A stretch of DNA of 11,993 bases from positions 1 through 11,993 of the forward strand of contig DAOUSP010000021.1 of NCBI GenBank assembly GCA_030627155.1, given 5' to 3'. Source of the DNA: Candidatus Aminicenantota bacterium (lineage in GTDB: Bacteria; Acidobacteriota; Aminicenantia; Aminicenantales; Aminicenantaceae). The translations under genes were made by a program, and so were the position numbers. Position 1 is the first letter of the stretch, and every line of letters starts with the position of its first letter. The notes under the pieces are model-generated. The model was not told the DNA's origin, made no database searches, and saw only the letters and a list, made by a program, of their open reading frames with translations. Shown here piece by piece: positions 1 to 6,749 of the stretch.

Positions 1-262
1 AGGTGAGATGAGAACGATGCGTGTGAGGAGCCATCGACATTCCTACTCTTTCGACATAGTCGTTTAAGTTCGAATCACTGTAGATTCCGTACTGGGTGCG
101 TACTTCCTTATCTGTTTCTTGTCCGAGAGATATTTCTGCCTGCTCTGAGATAAGCATGAACTCCCGTTTACCTGTGATAGGGTTTACCGCACAGGATAAT
201 GCAATGAGAATAATCAGAAAACAAAGGAATAGAGAGGCAGATATTTTTGGGGGTGTGTTCAT
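1..262 (-). CDS. M48-family metallopeptidase lipoprotein, N-terminal part
   Basis: Only the first 87 residues are in the window; the gene continues past the left edge. The N-terminus has a hydrophobic segment (residues about 10-23) ending in ALSC with Cys24, a likely lipoprotein signal. It is followed by NPITGKREFMLISEQAEISL (residues 27-46), then LGQETDKEV and a YVERVG-like segment. That order is the usual start of exported M48 zinc peptidases of the BepA/YfgC/LoiP type, which degrade or help assemble outer-membrane proteins. The HEXXH zinc motif would lie outside the window and was not seen. The ATG overlaps the TGA of the upstream small gene in an ATGA (259-262), so the two are probably translationally coupled. 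The family call rests on recognition of this N-terminal region. Confidence 0.8.
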   Translation of the reverse strand, partial: MNTPPKISASLFLCFLIILIALSCAVNPITGKREFMLISEQAEISLGQETDKEVRTQYGIYSDSNLNDYVERVGMSMAPHTHRSHLT

Positions 263-564
263 TTTTTTCTTTTTCGTTTCCCTCTTCCAAGGATACCGCC
301 GCTTAAAAACAGCCCGGCGCCAAGGACAAATCCAAAATTATACCAGAATCCGTTGTTGTGAACTTCATAGAAACGGATATGCTTCGTAAAAATAGAAATA
401 ATAAAAGTTATAGGCGTAATGAAACCATGCCATAATCCTTTCAGGAATCCAGCAATATTTCCATTTTTATTCGGAGTTTTTTCCAGGTCGTTTTGACCTG
501 CCATACAACTAGAAAAGACAAGAATGATGATGAAAAGTAATCCGATGACGCTTATGGCTTTCAT
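259..564 (-). CDS. Small membrane/lipoprotein-like protein of unknown function
   Basis: A 101-aa protein. Residues 1-20 form a signal sequence ending VFSSC, consistent with lipidation at Cys20 although the -3 residue is atypical. Residues about 31-45 are polar and glycine-rich. Two hydrophobic stretches follow (about 46-60 and 73-93), and the end is strongly basic (GRGKRKRKK). The ATG is preceded by a strong AGGAGGG ribosome-binding site. The stop overlaps the start of the M48 peptidase gene by 4 bp, so the two form an operon. I do not recognise a named family. The arrangement suggests a membrane partner of the peptidase or an envelope protein, which is inference from position only. Confidence 0.75.
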   Translation of the reverse strand: MKAISVIGLLFIIILVFSSCMAGQNDLEKTPNKNGNIAGFLKGLWHGFITPITFIISIFTKHIRFYEVHNNGFWYNFGFVLGAGLFLSGGILGRGKRKRKK

Positions 565-599
565 TCTCCCTCCTGTTTGTTTTGATTTTTCTGACTATT

Positions 600-605
600 A
601 TTATA
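600..605 (-). promoter_or_regulatory. Candidate -10 box for the small protein/M48 operon
   Basis: The minus strand reads a perfect TATAAT about 35 bp upstream of the ATG at 564, giving a leader of roughly 30 nt that contains the AGGAGGG ribosome-binding site. No good TTGACA-like -35 is seen at 16-18 bp. The motif is short and the region AT-rich, so this is a weak call. Confidence 0.35.
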
Positions 606-726
606 TCCTAATATCCGAAAAAACTCTCTATAATAAAAGCCTAAATCCTCAGGTGAAAATAACCATCTACCATTCACTTTGGAAACCTTCTTCATCTTCT
701 TTCATTGTATATGATATAGAAAAATC

Positions 727-858
727 GAGGACACGTACCTGTTTCTCTATTTCTTAATTATATACTTTACTCACAAGTAAAAAAAGAGAATTCCTATGTA
801 AAAAATAAAGAAGAGATAAAAAACAAGGAATTAGGTACGTGTTCCGTATTATGTCCCT
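727..858. repeat. Inverted pair of a dispersed repeat with core AGGTACGTGT
   Basis: ACACGTACCT at 731-740 and AGGTACGTGT at 833-842 are perfect 10-bp inverted copies about 92 bp apart. Similarity extends a few bases outward (GAGGACACGTACCT versus the complement of AGGTACGTGTTCCG). The right copy and its A-rich flank (801-858) resemble 6631-6690. The pair sits in the 405-bp non-coding stretch 565-969, which otherwise shows only the two candidate promoters listed. It could be the ends of a small non-autonomous element or a REP-like family; no transposase is present here. Confidence 0.55.
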
Positions 859-909
859 GCGAAACTCAAGCTTATCACTCTTCCATTAAAATCACCTTAT
901 TTGAAAAAT

Positions 910-934
910 GGAATATTAGGGATTTTGAGTCGTC
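910..934 (+). promoter_or_regulatory. Candidate ECF-sigma promoter (GGAAT-N16-CGTC)
   Basis: GGAAT at 910-914 and CGTC at 931-934 are separated by 16 bp. This resembles the GGAAC-N15-17-CGTC architecture typical of promoters read by ECF sigma factors. A start site near 940 would leave a leader of about 30 nt before the sigma-factor ATG at 970. ECF operons are commonly autoregulated, so this would be the expected place. The hexamers are short and the match was made by eye. Confidence 0.4.
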
Positions 935-969
935 TTTTACTAATGAAGATGTGATAATAAATAAAAGTA

Positions 970-1485
970 ATGTCGAAAAAAAAGAATTCAGATGAGCAAA
1001 AAATCTTTGAGGATTTAATGAAATATCGCGAGACTATTTTTTGTGTCTGCCTCGGGTTTGCTAAAAATCCCTTGGATGCTGAAGAATTAACTCAAGAGAC
1101 CTATCTTAAGGCTTATAAAAATATAAACAACATAAAAGCTAAGGAAACAGCTAAAGAATGGCTCTTCAAAATTGCCAGGAATACTTGTCTGGATAACACC
1201 AAAAAGGCCCGGTTAAGGCGTTTTTTAAGGCTGGAGGAGGAAAAAGAACCTATCGAAGGAAAGAATCCAGAGGCTCAGCTCCTCTGGAACGAACAGCTTC
1301 TGCTTCTGAAAAAATCCATTAGCAATCTTCCAGATAAATTGAGGGAAGTTTTCATTTTAAGGGAATACGGCCTGCTTTCCTACCAGGAAATATCCAGAAG
1401 TCTGGGAATAAAAGAAGGAACTGTGATGTCGCGATTGAGGCGGGCCCGCCAGGCAGTCATGGATAGGTTGAGGAATGAACAATGA
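970..1485 (+). CDS. ECF-type RNA polymerase sigma factor
   Basis: A 171-aa cytoplasmic protein, normal length for group 4 (ECF) sigma-70 factors. Region 2 covers about residues 13-82, with the core-binding helix DAEELTQETYLKAYKNI (36-52) and the promoter-melting/-10 part around KEWLFKIARNTCLDN (62-76). A charged linker (about 83-105) has no region 3. Region 4 spans about 113-165, with the helix-turn-helix SYQEISRSLGIKEGTVMSRL (137-156) contacting the -35. No clear Shine-Dalgarno precedes the ATG, although no better in-frame start was found. The stop overlaps the next gene's ATG (ATGA, 1482-1485), as is common for a sigma factor and its antagonist. A GGAAT-N16-CGTC motif 36-60 bp upstream suggests autoregulation. 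Function is confident; the regulon is unknown. Confidence 0.93.
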   Translation: MSKKKNSDEQKIFEDLMKYRETIFCVCLGFAKNPLDAEELTQETYLKAYKNINNIKAKETAKEWLFKIARNTCLDNTKKARLRRFLRLEEEKEPIEGKNPEAQLLWNEQLLLLKKSISNLPDKLREVFILREYGLLSYQEISRSLGIKEGTVMSRLRRARQAVMDRLRNEQ

Positions 1486-2090
1486 AAAAACATGAAAAAA
1501 ACAATAAGAGCCATATTGAAATAGAAAAGCTTATTGAGGAAGAAAAAAAGGTGGGCCTTGAAGTCTTTCGAAAGACGGATTTTGCTGCCAAGCTGGAAAT
1601 GCGGATAAATGCCAGTTCAAAACCAAAGCATCTCTTGCCCTATTGGTTAAGAAATCCTGTTCCTATTGCTGCACTTCTGCTGATGATTATCGTTTCAGGA
1701 TTAGTGTTAAGAAAACTCATTGTTCCGTATTCTGATGAAAAGTCTGTGACGGTCATCGAAAAGTTTCTTATCCAGGCGCCAAATATGCAGAAAATTCTGC
1801 AGGCCCAAGAGAGTCAGGAATTGGCTTTTCCGCCTGGAATAGAAGAGTTTTTCCGGTTTGAATGGTCTATACAGCGGGTTATTTTATCTGCTCAAAGAGA
1901 AGTCATCCCTGATGAACACATTCCCTTTTTGATTTATAAAGTCATGTATGAAGCAAACGACTACAGGAGGAGAGGCTTGGCCTCATACTCAAGAGAAGAA
2001 AATGAATTAAAAAATTTGCAAAATGAAGTCAAAAATCTGCGGGAGCAGAATGATTTTAGAAAATATTTTTTTCAGGTCTTAAAAAAATAG
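1482..2090 (+). CDS. Single-pass membrane protein, putative anti-sigma factor
   Basis: A 202-aa protein. Residues 1-55 are charged and predicted cytoplasmic. Residues about 59-78 (PVPIAALLLMIIVSGLVL) form one transmembrane helix. Residues about 80-202 would be periplasmic and end in a probable coiled coil (about 171-191, ELKNLQNEVKNLREQ). Starting inside the sigma-factor stop codon and carrying this topology fits a membrane-bound anti-sigma factor that releases its sigma on an envelope signal. However, no HxxxCxxC zinc-binding anti-sigma motif is present in the cytoplasmic part and I recognise no RseA/RskA-type signature. The assignment is from position and topology; a membrane partner with another role is possible. 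Confidence 0.6.
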   Translation: MKKHEKNNKSHIEIEKLIEEEKKVGLEVFRKTDFAAKLEMRINASSKPKHLLPYWLRNPVPIAALLLMIIVSGLVLRKLIVPYSDEKSVTVIEKFLIQAPNMQKILQAQESQELAFPPGIEEFFRFEWSIQRVILSAQREVIPDEHIPFLIYKVMYEANDYRRRGLASYSREENELKNLQNEVKNLREQNDFRKYFFQVLKK

Positions 2091-2102
2091 GGGAGGTATA
2101 AC

Positions 2103-2633
2103 ATGTTTAGAAAAACAATCCTTATTGCTTGTGTGTTGACTGTTTGTTTAAATTTTTCCTGGGCTGAGATGGCAAGCAGTGCTGCCAAGGATGAAGCTGC
2201 CTATGCCCTTCTGGATAAGCTCGTTTTTGCATTCAAAAACATGGCAGATAAAGGTACAGGTGGATTTGATGTAGTGAATAAAGTGCTGTCCGAGATAATG
2301 GCCGAGACTAAAAAGGCTGAAGCCCAGAAACAGCTCGATCCCGTGTTCTTCCGAAGATTCAGGCGAATGTTAATAATCATAAAGCTAATGATTACTGAAG
2401 ATGCTGAAGGAATTTTAGAACCGCTTATTGAAAGAGATATTAGAGAATTCGTTTTAGATATTTATGGAGAAGAAGCAGTATATAAAGAAGGTAAGCTGGG
2501 TATAGGAGTAATTGCAGGTGCTTTGGCTGAAGAAATCCTTAATCTAAAAATGTATCTGGATACTAAAGAAGAAAGAGCGAAACTTTTTGAAGAATATAAG
2601 AAGCAGTTTTCCATAATGGAAAAGAAAAAATAG
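2103..2633 (+). CDS. Secreted helical protein of unknown function in the sigma operon
   Basis: A 176-aa protein with a good ribosome-binding site (GGGGAGG) and only 12 bp after the preceding stop, so it belongs to the same operon. Residues 1-21 are a signal peptide with probable cleavage after NFSWA. The mature part is rich in Lys, Glu, Ala and Leu and looks almost entirely helical. It has no cysteines, no metal motif and no recognisable domain. By analogy with other ECF operons it may sense or buffer the envelope signal, or be the main output of the regulon; neither is shown by the sequence. Confidence 0.65.
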   Translation: MFRKTILIACVLTVCLNFSWAEMASSAAKDEAAYALLDKLVFAFKNMADKGTGGFDVVNKVLSEIMAETKKAEAQKQLDPVFFRRFRRMLIIIKLMITEDAEGILEPLIERDIREFVLDIYGEEAVYKEGKLGIGVIAGALAEEILNLKMYLDTKEERAKLFEEYKKQFSIMEKKK

Positions 2634-2663
2634 ATAAAAAGTGGCGGGCTGTCATCAACACTC

Positions 2664-2691
2664 TTAAAACAGAAAGGAAAACACTGTTTAA
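2664..2691. terminator. Weak hairpin between convergent genes
   Basis: TTAAAACAG (2664-2672) and CTGTTTAA (2684-2691) can pair with one bulge across an 11-nt loop, in the 81-bp gap between the sigma operon and the convergent hydrolase gene. The stem is AT-rich and there is no clear T-run, so its value as a bidirectional terminator is doubtful. Position is the main support. Confidence 0.2.
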
Positions 2692-2714
2692 ATGTGTCCC
2701 TATTATCTAAGTAG

Positions 2715-4832
2715 CTATTCTTTAATCCGCTCCGTCTCGAATATTCCGTTGGGTTGGATCAATTCCATCCCAGTGACTTCGCCTTTTTTATCTGTTAGGA
2801 ATCGAATATTAACAATCTTATATTGCTTGAGGTAGAATTCATCTCCCAATGTGGGAACCAGGTCGAATATGGGTTGGCCGGGAACATAAATTGTGAGACT
2901 GTCTCCCTTCATGCTTACTGTAAGGAGATCATCAACAAGTTTATACTTGCCGACAAACTGTTTGAGGTATTCCGGGTCATAAAACTTGGCATTGGGTTTC
3001 TTTTCAAACACAATTTCATCTGTGCTGGGCTCGAATGGGGCGACCAGTTCTGCTACATTTCCGCTGACATCTGTTCGGAATGTCAGTTTCATGTCTTCGA
3101 AAGTCGGATCCTCGGCTTCATCACAGTTGAATGTCTCATAATGCCAGTGCGAGAGAGGTGTTGTTATTCCATTGTAAGTCAGAGAGAGTTTATCTTTATT
3201 GAAAGTTACTTTCAGATCGCCATACCCAGGATGAAAGTAAGCTCCTGCATATTCACTGAGGTTATGTGCAGGCGTGGTGCCAGGTATGCGCCTTGTCAGC
3301 TTTTTTTCCTCGGCTTTCTTCGAGACTTCCTTTCCTTTAGCTCTTTTTTCCGCAGCTTCGCCCAGCCAGTCAATCGGATCAAGGTGGAGAAGGCGGTCAA
3401 TGGCATGGCGGATGAGCAGTTCGGGGACTCCAGTTCCGTTTTTGTTGGCCAGCACCACAAACCCGATTCCATGCTGAGGAAGCATGCTCACCATGGCGGA
3501 AAAACCGTCGATATTTCCTCCATGATGGACTCTTCGAAACCCGCGGTAATTATCCACAAACCATCCCATGCCGTAATCAGCAGGAGAGATTTCCGGCCTG
3601 GTGGAAGTTCCCCCTATGGGCATATGTGTTAAGTGCATATCCTGCAGAGTCACTTCATTTATGATTTGCTTGCCTTTGAATTTGCCGTTGTTCAGGTGAA
3701 CAATCAGCCAGTTTGCCATTTCATTGACACTGGAATTTATGGATCCGGCCGGTCCAATGTTTGAAATGTTGCGGAAGGGGATTTGTTCGATTTTGTCATC
3801 TTTTTCCCTGTAGGGAAGAGCGAAATCGCTGTCTTTTTGGGAATCTTCAACTGAAAAATTAGTCCGCTCCATGCCCAAGGGTTTAAAAACCAGAGTCTGA
3901 ACTGCATCCTCCCATTTCTTTTCCGTAAGGACTTCTACCAGGTAACCTGCGGTGAGGAACATCAAATTGTTGTATTGAAACCTTTCCCTTAGGTCAGCAG
4001 TGAGTTGGAGATGGGCAAGCCTCTTGACAAATTCTTCCCGGCTGGCCGTGTAGTTGTTATACCAAATCAGGTCATGTCGGGGCATTCCTGAGCGATGAGT
4101 CACTAAATCTCTGGGAGTCAGGCGGTCGCCCACGCTTGCATCAAGCAGCCGAAACCAGGGGATATAATTGCGTACGGGCTTGTTCCACTCGAGTTTCCCT
4201 TCATCCACAAGGATTCCCAGGGCAAATGTTGTGAAGGCCTTTGAGGACGAGCCGATTGCAAGAAGAGTATCCGGGGTCATAGGAGCTTTCTTTTTCACAT
4301 TCCGGTACCCAAAGCCTCTGGCGAAAATAACCTCATTGTCTTTGACGATTGCCATGGCAAGGCCTGGAACCATGAATGTTTCCAGAGACTTTTCGACGAC
4401 ATCATCGAAGCCTTTTAAACCTTCTCTGGCGGCTGCAACCGGGCTGACTTTTCCCTGAAGAGAAAATGGAAAAGTCTGTCCACTCTGGGTGAAATCTCCT
4501 GTAATCTTGCTGCCGTCCTTGCTCAAAGTACCTTTGAATGTCGGGTCACCCGGAATTCCGGATATGGCAAATGTCACTTCAAGGCCTGAAACCTGGATAT
4601 TTACAAGCGGTAGGTCCTTGGCATTTTGAGCTGGAATTGAAATATTGCCAACCCAGGAGCCGTCTTCTTTCTGGCTGAAATCCAGGTTAACGTCAAGTTT
4701 CATCCCTGGGATGTCAATGGTCCCTTCCCAGTGCCCGGTGAGAGAGGGTGCGTCTCCGGAGAAGATTGATGTTGAAATCAAGAAACAAATGAACAATACT
4801 GACAGGAATATAATTTTTTGTGTTTTTTTCAT
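2715..4832 (-). CDS. Exported beta-lactamase-family serine hydrolase with N- and C-terminal extensions
   Basis: A 705-aa protein with a signal peptide (about 1-25). Residues about 30-128 form an Asp/Gly-rich beta-type domain beginning LTGHWEGTI. The class C beta-lactamase/PBP-like domain spans about 136-480. Its SxxK catalytic pair is S195/K198 in GSSSKAF, its second motif is Y287-N-N, and its third is H437-G-G in place of KTG. A C-terminal part (about 520-705) looks like DUF3471 plus a further beta-rich repeat (from about 616, FYDPEYLKQFVGKY). Such enzymes are usually periplasmic esterases, D-amino-acid peptidases or amidases rather than true antibiotic resistance enzymes. TTAGGA lies about 8 nt before the ATG. 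It starts 50 bp after the FadL-like gene with no terminator between, so the two are probably cotranscribed. The substrate cannot be told from sequence. Confidence 0.88.
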   Translation of the reverse strand: MKKTQKIIFLSVLFICFLISTSIFSGDAPSLTGHWEGTIDIPGMKLDVNLDFSQKEDGSWVGNISIPAQNAKDLPLVNIQVSGLEVTFAISGIPGDPTFKGTLSKDGSKITGDFTQSGQTFPFSLQGKVSPVAAAREGLKGFDDVVEKSLETFMVPGLAMAIVKDNEVIFARGFGYRNVKKKAPMTPDTLLAIGSSSKAFTTFALGILVDEGKLEWNKPVRNYIPWFRLLDASVGDRLTPRDLVTHRSGMPRHDLIWYNNYTASREEFVKRLAHLQLTADLRERFQYNNLMFLTAGYLVEVLTEKKWEDAVQTLVFKPLGMERTNFSVEDSQKDSDFALPYREKDDKIEQIPFRNISNIGPAGSINSSVNEMANWLIVHLNNGKFKGKQIINEVTLQDMHLTHMPIGGTSTRPEISPADYGMGWFVDNYRGFRRVHHGGNIDGFSAMVSMLPQHGIGFVVLANKNGTGVPELLIRHAIDRLLHLDPIDWLGEAAEKRAKGKEVSKKAEEKKLTRRIPGTTPAHNLSEYAGAYFHPGYGDLKVTFNKDKLSLTYNGITTPLSHWHYETFNCDEAEDPTFEDMKLTFRTDVSGNVAELVAPFEPSTDEIVFEKKPNAKFYDPEYLKQFVGKYKLVDDLLTVSMKGDSLTIYVPGQPIFDLVPTLGDEFYLKQYKIVNIRFLTDKKGEVTGMELIQPNGIFETERIKE

Positions 4833-4882
4833 TTTATTCCTAACGAAAAGCTATCTTTTGTCTCGTTGAGACCGTACTGTGT

Positions 4883-6223
4883 TTAGAAATGATACCCTAA
4901 ACCGATGGCCACACACCAGGTCGAACGCTGATATGCCTCACGAAAAGAGCCAATATTTTCATATGTAATCATCGCATCATCATCCAGGTAATTGACATAT
5001 ATACCGCCAATATCCAGATCCAGACTTTTTTTCACTTTAAATCGTGCACCCAAACCAAAAGTATTACAGGTAAGGTCATGACTGAAGTCGGTTTGATATT
5101 CCTTGCTCATACCGAATTGGGTGCGAAGGAACCCTGTGCTGATTAAAATTGTGTCTGTTACGTCATACTCGATACCGAAGGCGAAATCATACGTGTTGGA
5201 ATCAATGAGCTCTTCACGGCCTTCCCAATTTGCATTCTTATCGAAGAACAGATTATAGGAAAACGATGCGCGAAGTTCTGGCAACAATGAGTATTCAATC
5301 CCAAAAGACAGAATGGCCGGGATATCATTACGGAATTTTTCACCGTCCGGGAACATCCCGGTGTCATCCTTAGTCGTTTCGTTTTCCAGTTCCAGATTGG
5401 TGTTAAATTCATATTTAATTCCGATATTCAATCTGTCATTCGGTTTTACGTTCACGCTCAGCAGCGGAGTGATGGCTGAACCTATTTGTTTGACATCAAC
5501 TGCTTTATCACCGACCATGGCGGTGTATTCAGGTAGGCCAGCAATAGTGAAGAACTGGACTGCGGGCATCATATTGCCGTTCGGATTTATCAACGGATGA
5601 GCAGGATTTATCATTATATTCTTAATGTCACCTTCATATTTGTTGACAGCTTGGATATACCGAACCCCAGCAGCAACAGAGAACACATCATTGACGGCAT
5701 AAGATGCATTTAGCTGGAAGCCGTAAAAAACAGAACTGCCGTTAAATGCAATGTCCGCCGAATACTTCGTTGTTGGAAGACCCATGCTGGTTAACATATA
5801 AGGCAGTAAAGAAATCGGGGCCTCAAAAGAAGGTAAGCCATCCGAAAAATCGGCCGTTCCACCACCTGCGTTGGGACCAAAGCCGAAAGACAGGGCTAAG
5901 TTATCTTTTTTATAAACCATATAAAAGTTTGGGAATACAGGGACATTCACTTCGCCAATATAGGTGGAATTGTTAAGAAATGGGAACTCATTGATGACAG
6001 TTTTTTCCTGGAAGATTGTCTGATTGTGAAGTGCGATATGCCAGCCATTTGAAAGCTGGGTCAAACCTGCCGGATTGTAGTAGGTTGCATCAATGTCCGT
6101 CGAATGGTTGCGAGATAATAAACGATAGAACAATGTGCTCTGGTTTGTATTCGTAACAAAACTCGCGAAGACCATATGGATGCTACATAAAATTAAAACA
6201 GTAAAAATGAGACTTTTTTTCAT
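4883..6223 (-). CDS. FadL/OmpP1/TodX-type outer-membrane transport protein
   Basis: A 446-aa protein. Residues 1-20 are a signal peptide (cleavage after VFA likely). The mature N-terminus contains YYNPAG (N50-P-A-G53), the hallmark of the FadL family near its hatch region. The remainder alternates short polar and aromatic stretches typical of a beta barrel, and the chain ends in Phe, as outer-membrane proteins do for BAM recognition. The length matches FadL homologues. The family imports hydrophobic compounds such as long-chain fatty acids or aromatics; the ligand here is unknown. AAGGAGGT just upstream of the ATG is a near-perfect ribosome-binding site, and a candidate sigma-70 promoter lies about 55 bp upstream. 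The serine hydrolase follows downstream and might process imported esters, an inference from adjacency. Confidence 0.87.
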   Translation of the reverse strand: MKKSLIFTVLILCSIHMVFASFVTNTNQSTLFYRLLSRNHSTDIDATYYNPAGLTQLSNGWHIALHNQTIFQEKTVINEFPFLNNSTYIGEVNVPVFPNFYMVYKKDNLALSFGFGPNAGGGTADFSDGLPSFEAPISLLPYMLTSMGLPTTKYSADIAFNGSSVFYGFQLNASYAVNDVFSVAAGVRYIQAVNKYEGDIKNIMINPAHPLINPNGNMMPAVQFFTIAGLPEYTAMVGDKAVDVKQIGSAITPLLSVNVKPNDRLNIGIKYEFNTNLELENETTKDDTGMFPDGEKFRNDIPAILSFGIEYSLLPELRASFSYNLFFDKNANWEGREELIDSNTYDFAFGIEYDVTDTILISTGFLRTQFGMSKEYQTDFSHDLTCNTFGLGARFKVKKSLDLDIGGIYVNYLDDDAMITYENIGSFREAYQRSTWCVAIGLGYHF

Positions 6224-6276
6224 GTTACCTCCTTAATCTTTTAACTTTTATGCTTGTATTAACTAAATTTGACTAC

Positions 6277-6305
6277 AATATACAAATAATTATTTTTTAA
6301 TACAA
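6277..6305 (-). promoter_or_regulatory. Candidate sigma-70 promoter for the FadL-like gene
   Basis: On the minus strand TTGTAT (6305-6300) and TATATT (6282-6277) are separated by 17 bp. This predicts a start near 6270 and a leader of about 47 nt ending in the strong AAGGAGGT site. The -10 matches consensus at 5 of 6 positions but the -35 only at 3. The region is very AT-rich, so chance matches are likely. Confidence 0.4.
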
Positions 6306-6630
6306 GTTTTTTTGTTTTTTATTTTGTAAATGGTTTTTCTGACAATTAGCGGTATTTTTAGTGGTTTATATTTTTTATGGTTTTTAGTCTGGCAACACGA
6401 ACTTGCTGATATTAAATAAATAATCTCTTTTTTATATCAATTTTTTGTGCTTAGACAGACATTTTTGGGGGTAAAATGACGACTTTAAGACATATCTGTC
6501 AGAAAGTCTCAATTCAAAGAATCAATTCAACAGCTTATGCCATACAGCTTATGGAATAAAACTCGAATAGATGACAGAAAGAATTCAGATGATAGGAAAG
6601 TTGGCAAGGAAAAGGAAGGATACTAAAGAT
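6306..6630. other. AT-rich non-coding stretch
   Basis: No supported gene lies between the FadL-like promoter and the dispersed repeats. The first 150 bp are T-rich on the plus strand. A 27-codon open frame at 6476-6559 has no recognisable product. Two pairs of 9-bp direct repeats at 6509-6553 are listed separately. Confidence 0.5.
6509..6553. repeat. Two adjacent pairs of 9-bp direct repeats
   Basis: TCAATTCAA occurs at 6509-6517 and 6522-6530 (offset 13 bp), immediately followed by CAGCTTATG at 6531-6539 and 6545-6553 (offset 14 bp). All four copies are exact. The similar offsets are suggestive of a degenerate tandem array or a binding site, but chance is possible in AT-rich DNA. Confidence 0.45.
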
Positions 6631-6735
6631 AAAAATAAGATGAAAAAAACAAGGGATTATGTACATATGCCGAATGTCGACTTAAGGAAATAGGTACGCG
6701 CTCAGTCTTATATTCTCGATAGGTACGTGTCTCGA
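6631..6735 (+). repeat. Further copies of the AGGTACGTGT dispersed repeat
   Basis: The A-rich segment ending AAAAAACAAGG followed by GATTATGTACATATGCCG (6640-6671) parallels 818-846, agreeing at most positions over about 29 bp. Direct partial copies follow: TAGGTACGCGCTC (6691-6703) and TAGGTACGTGTCTCGAATT (6720-6738). This lies just downstream of the M55 gene stop. The copies here are in direct orientation, whereas those at 727-858 are inverted. It looks like a decayed repetitive element. Confidence 0.5.
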
Positions 6736-6749
6736 ATTTAATTTAAATA

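Noticed and set aside
96..389. 97-codon plus-strand frame
   Set aside because: Antisense to the M48 N-terminus and the small membrane protein, both of which have clear signal sequences and an ATGA overlap.
2823..3632. 269-codon open frame on the plus strand
   Set aside because: It lies wholly antisense to the well-supported serine hydrolase, has no ribosome-binding site and its translation shows no domain; it is a shadow frame.
6476..6559. 27-codon frame after a G-run
   Set aside because: Too short, no recognisable peptide, and it overlaps the direct repeats; not supportable as a gene.
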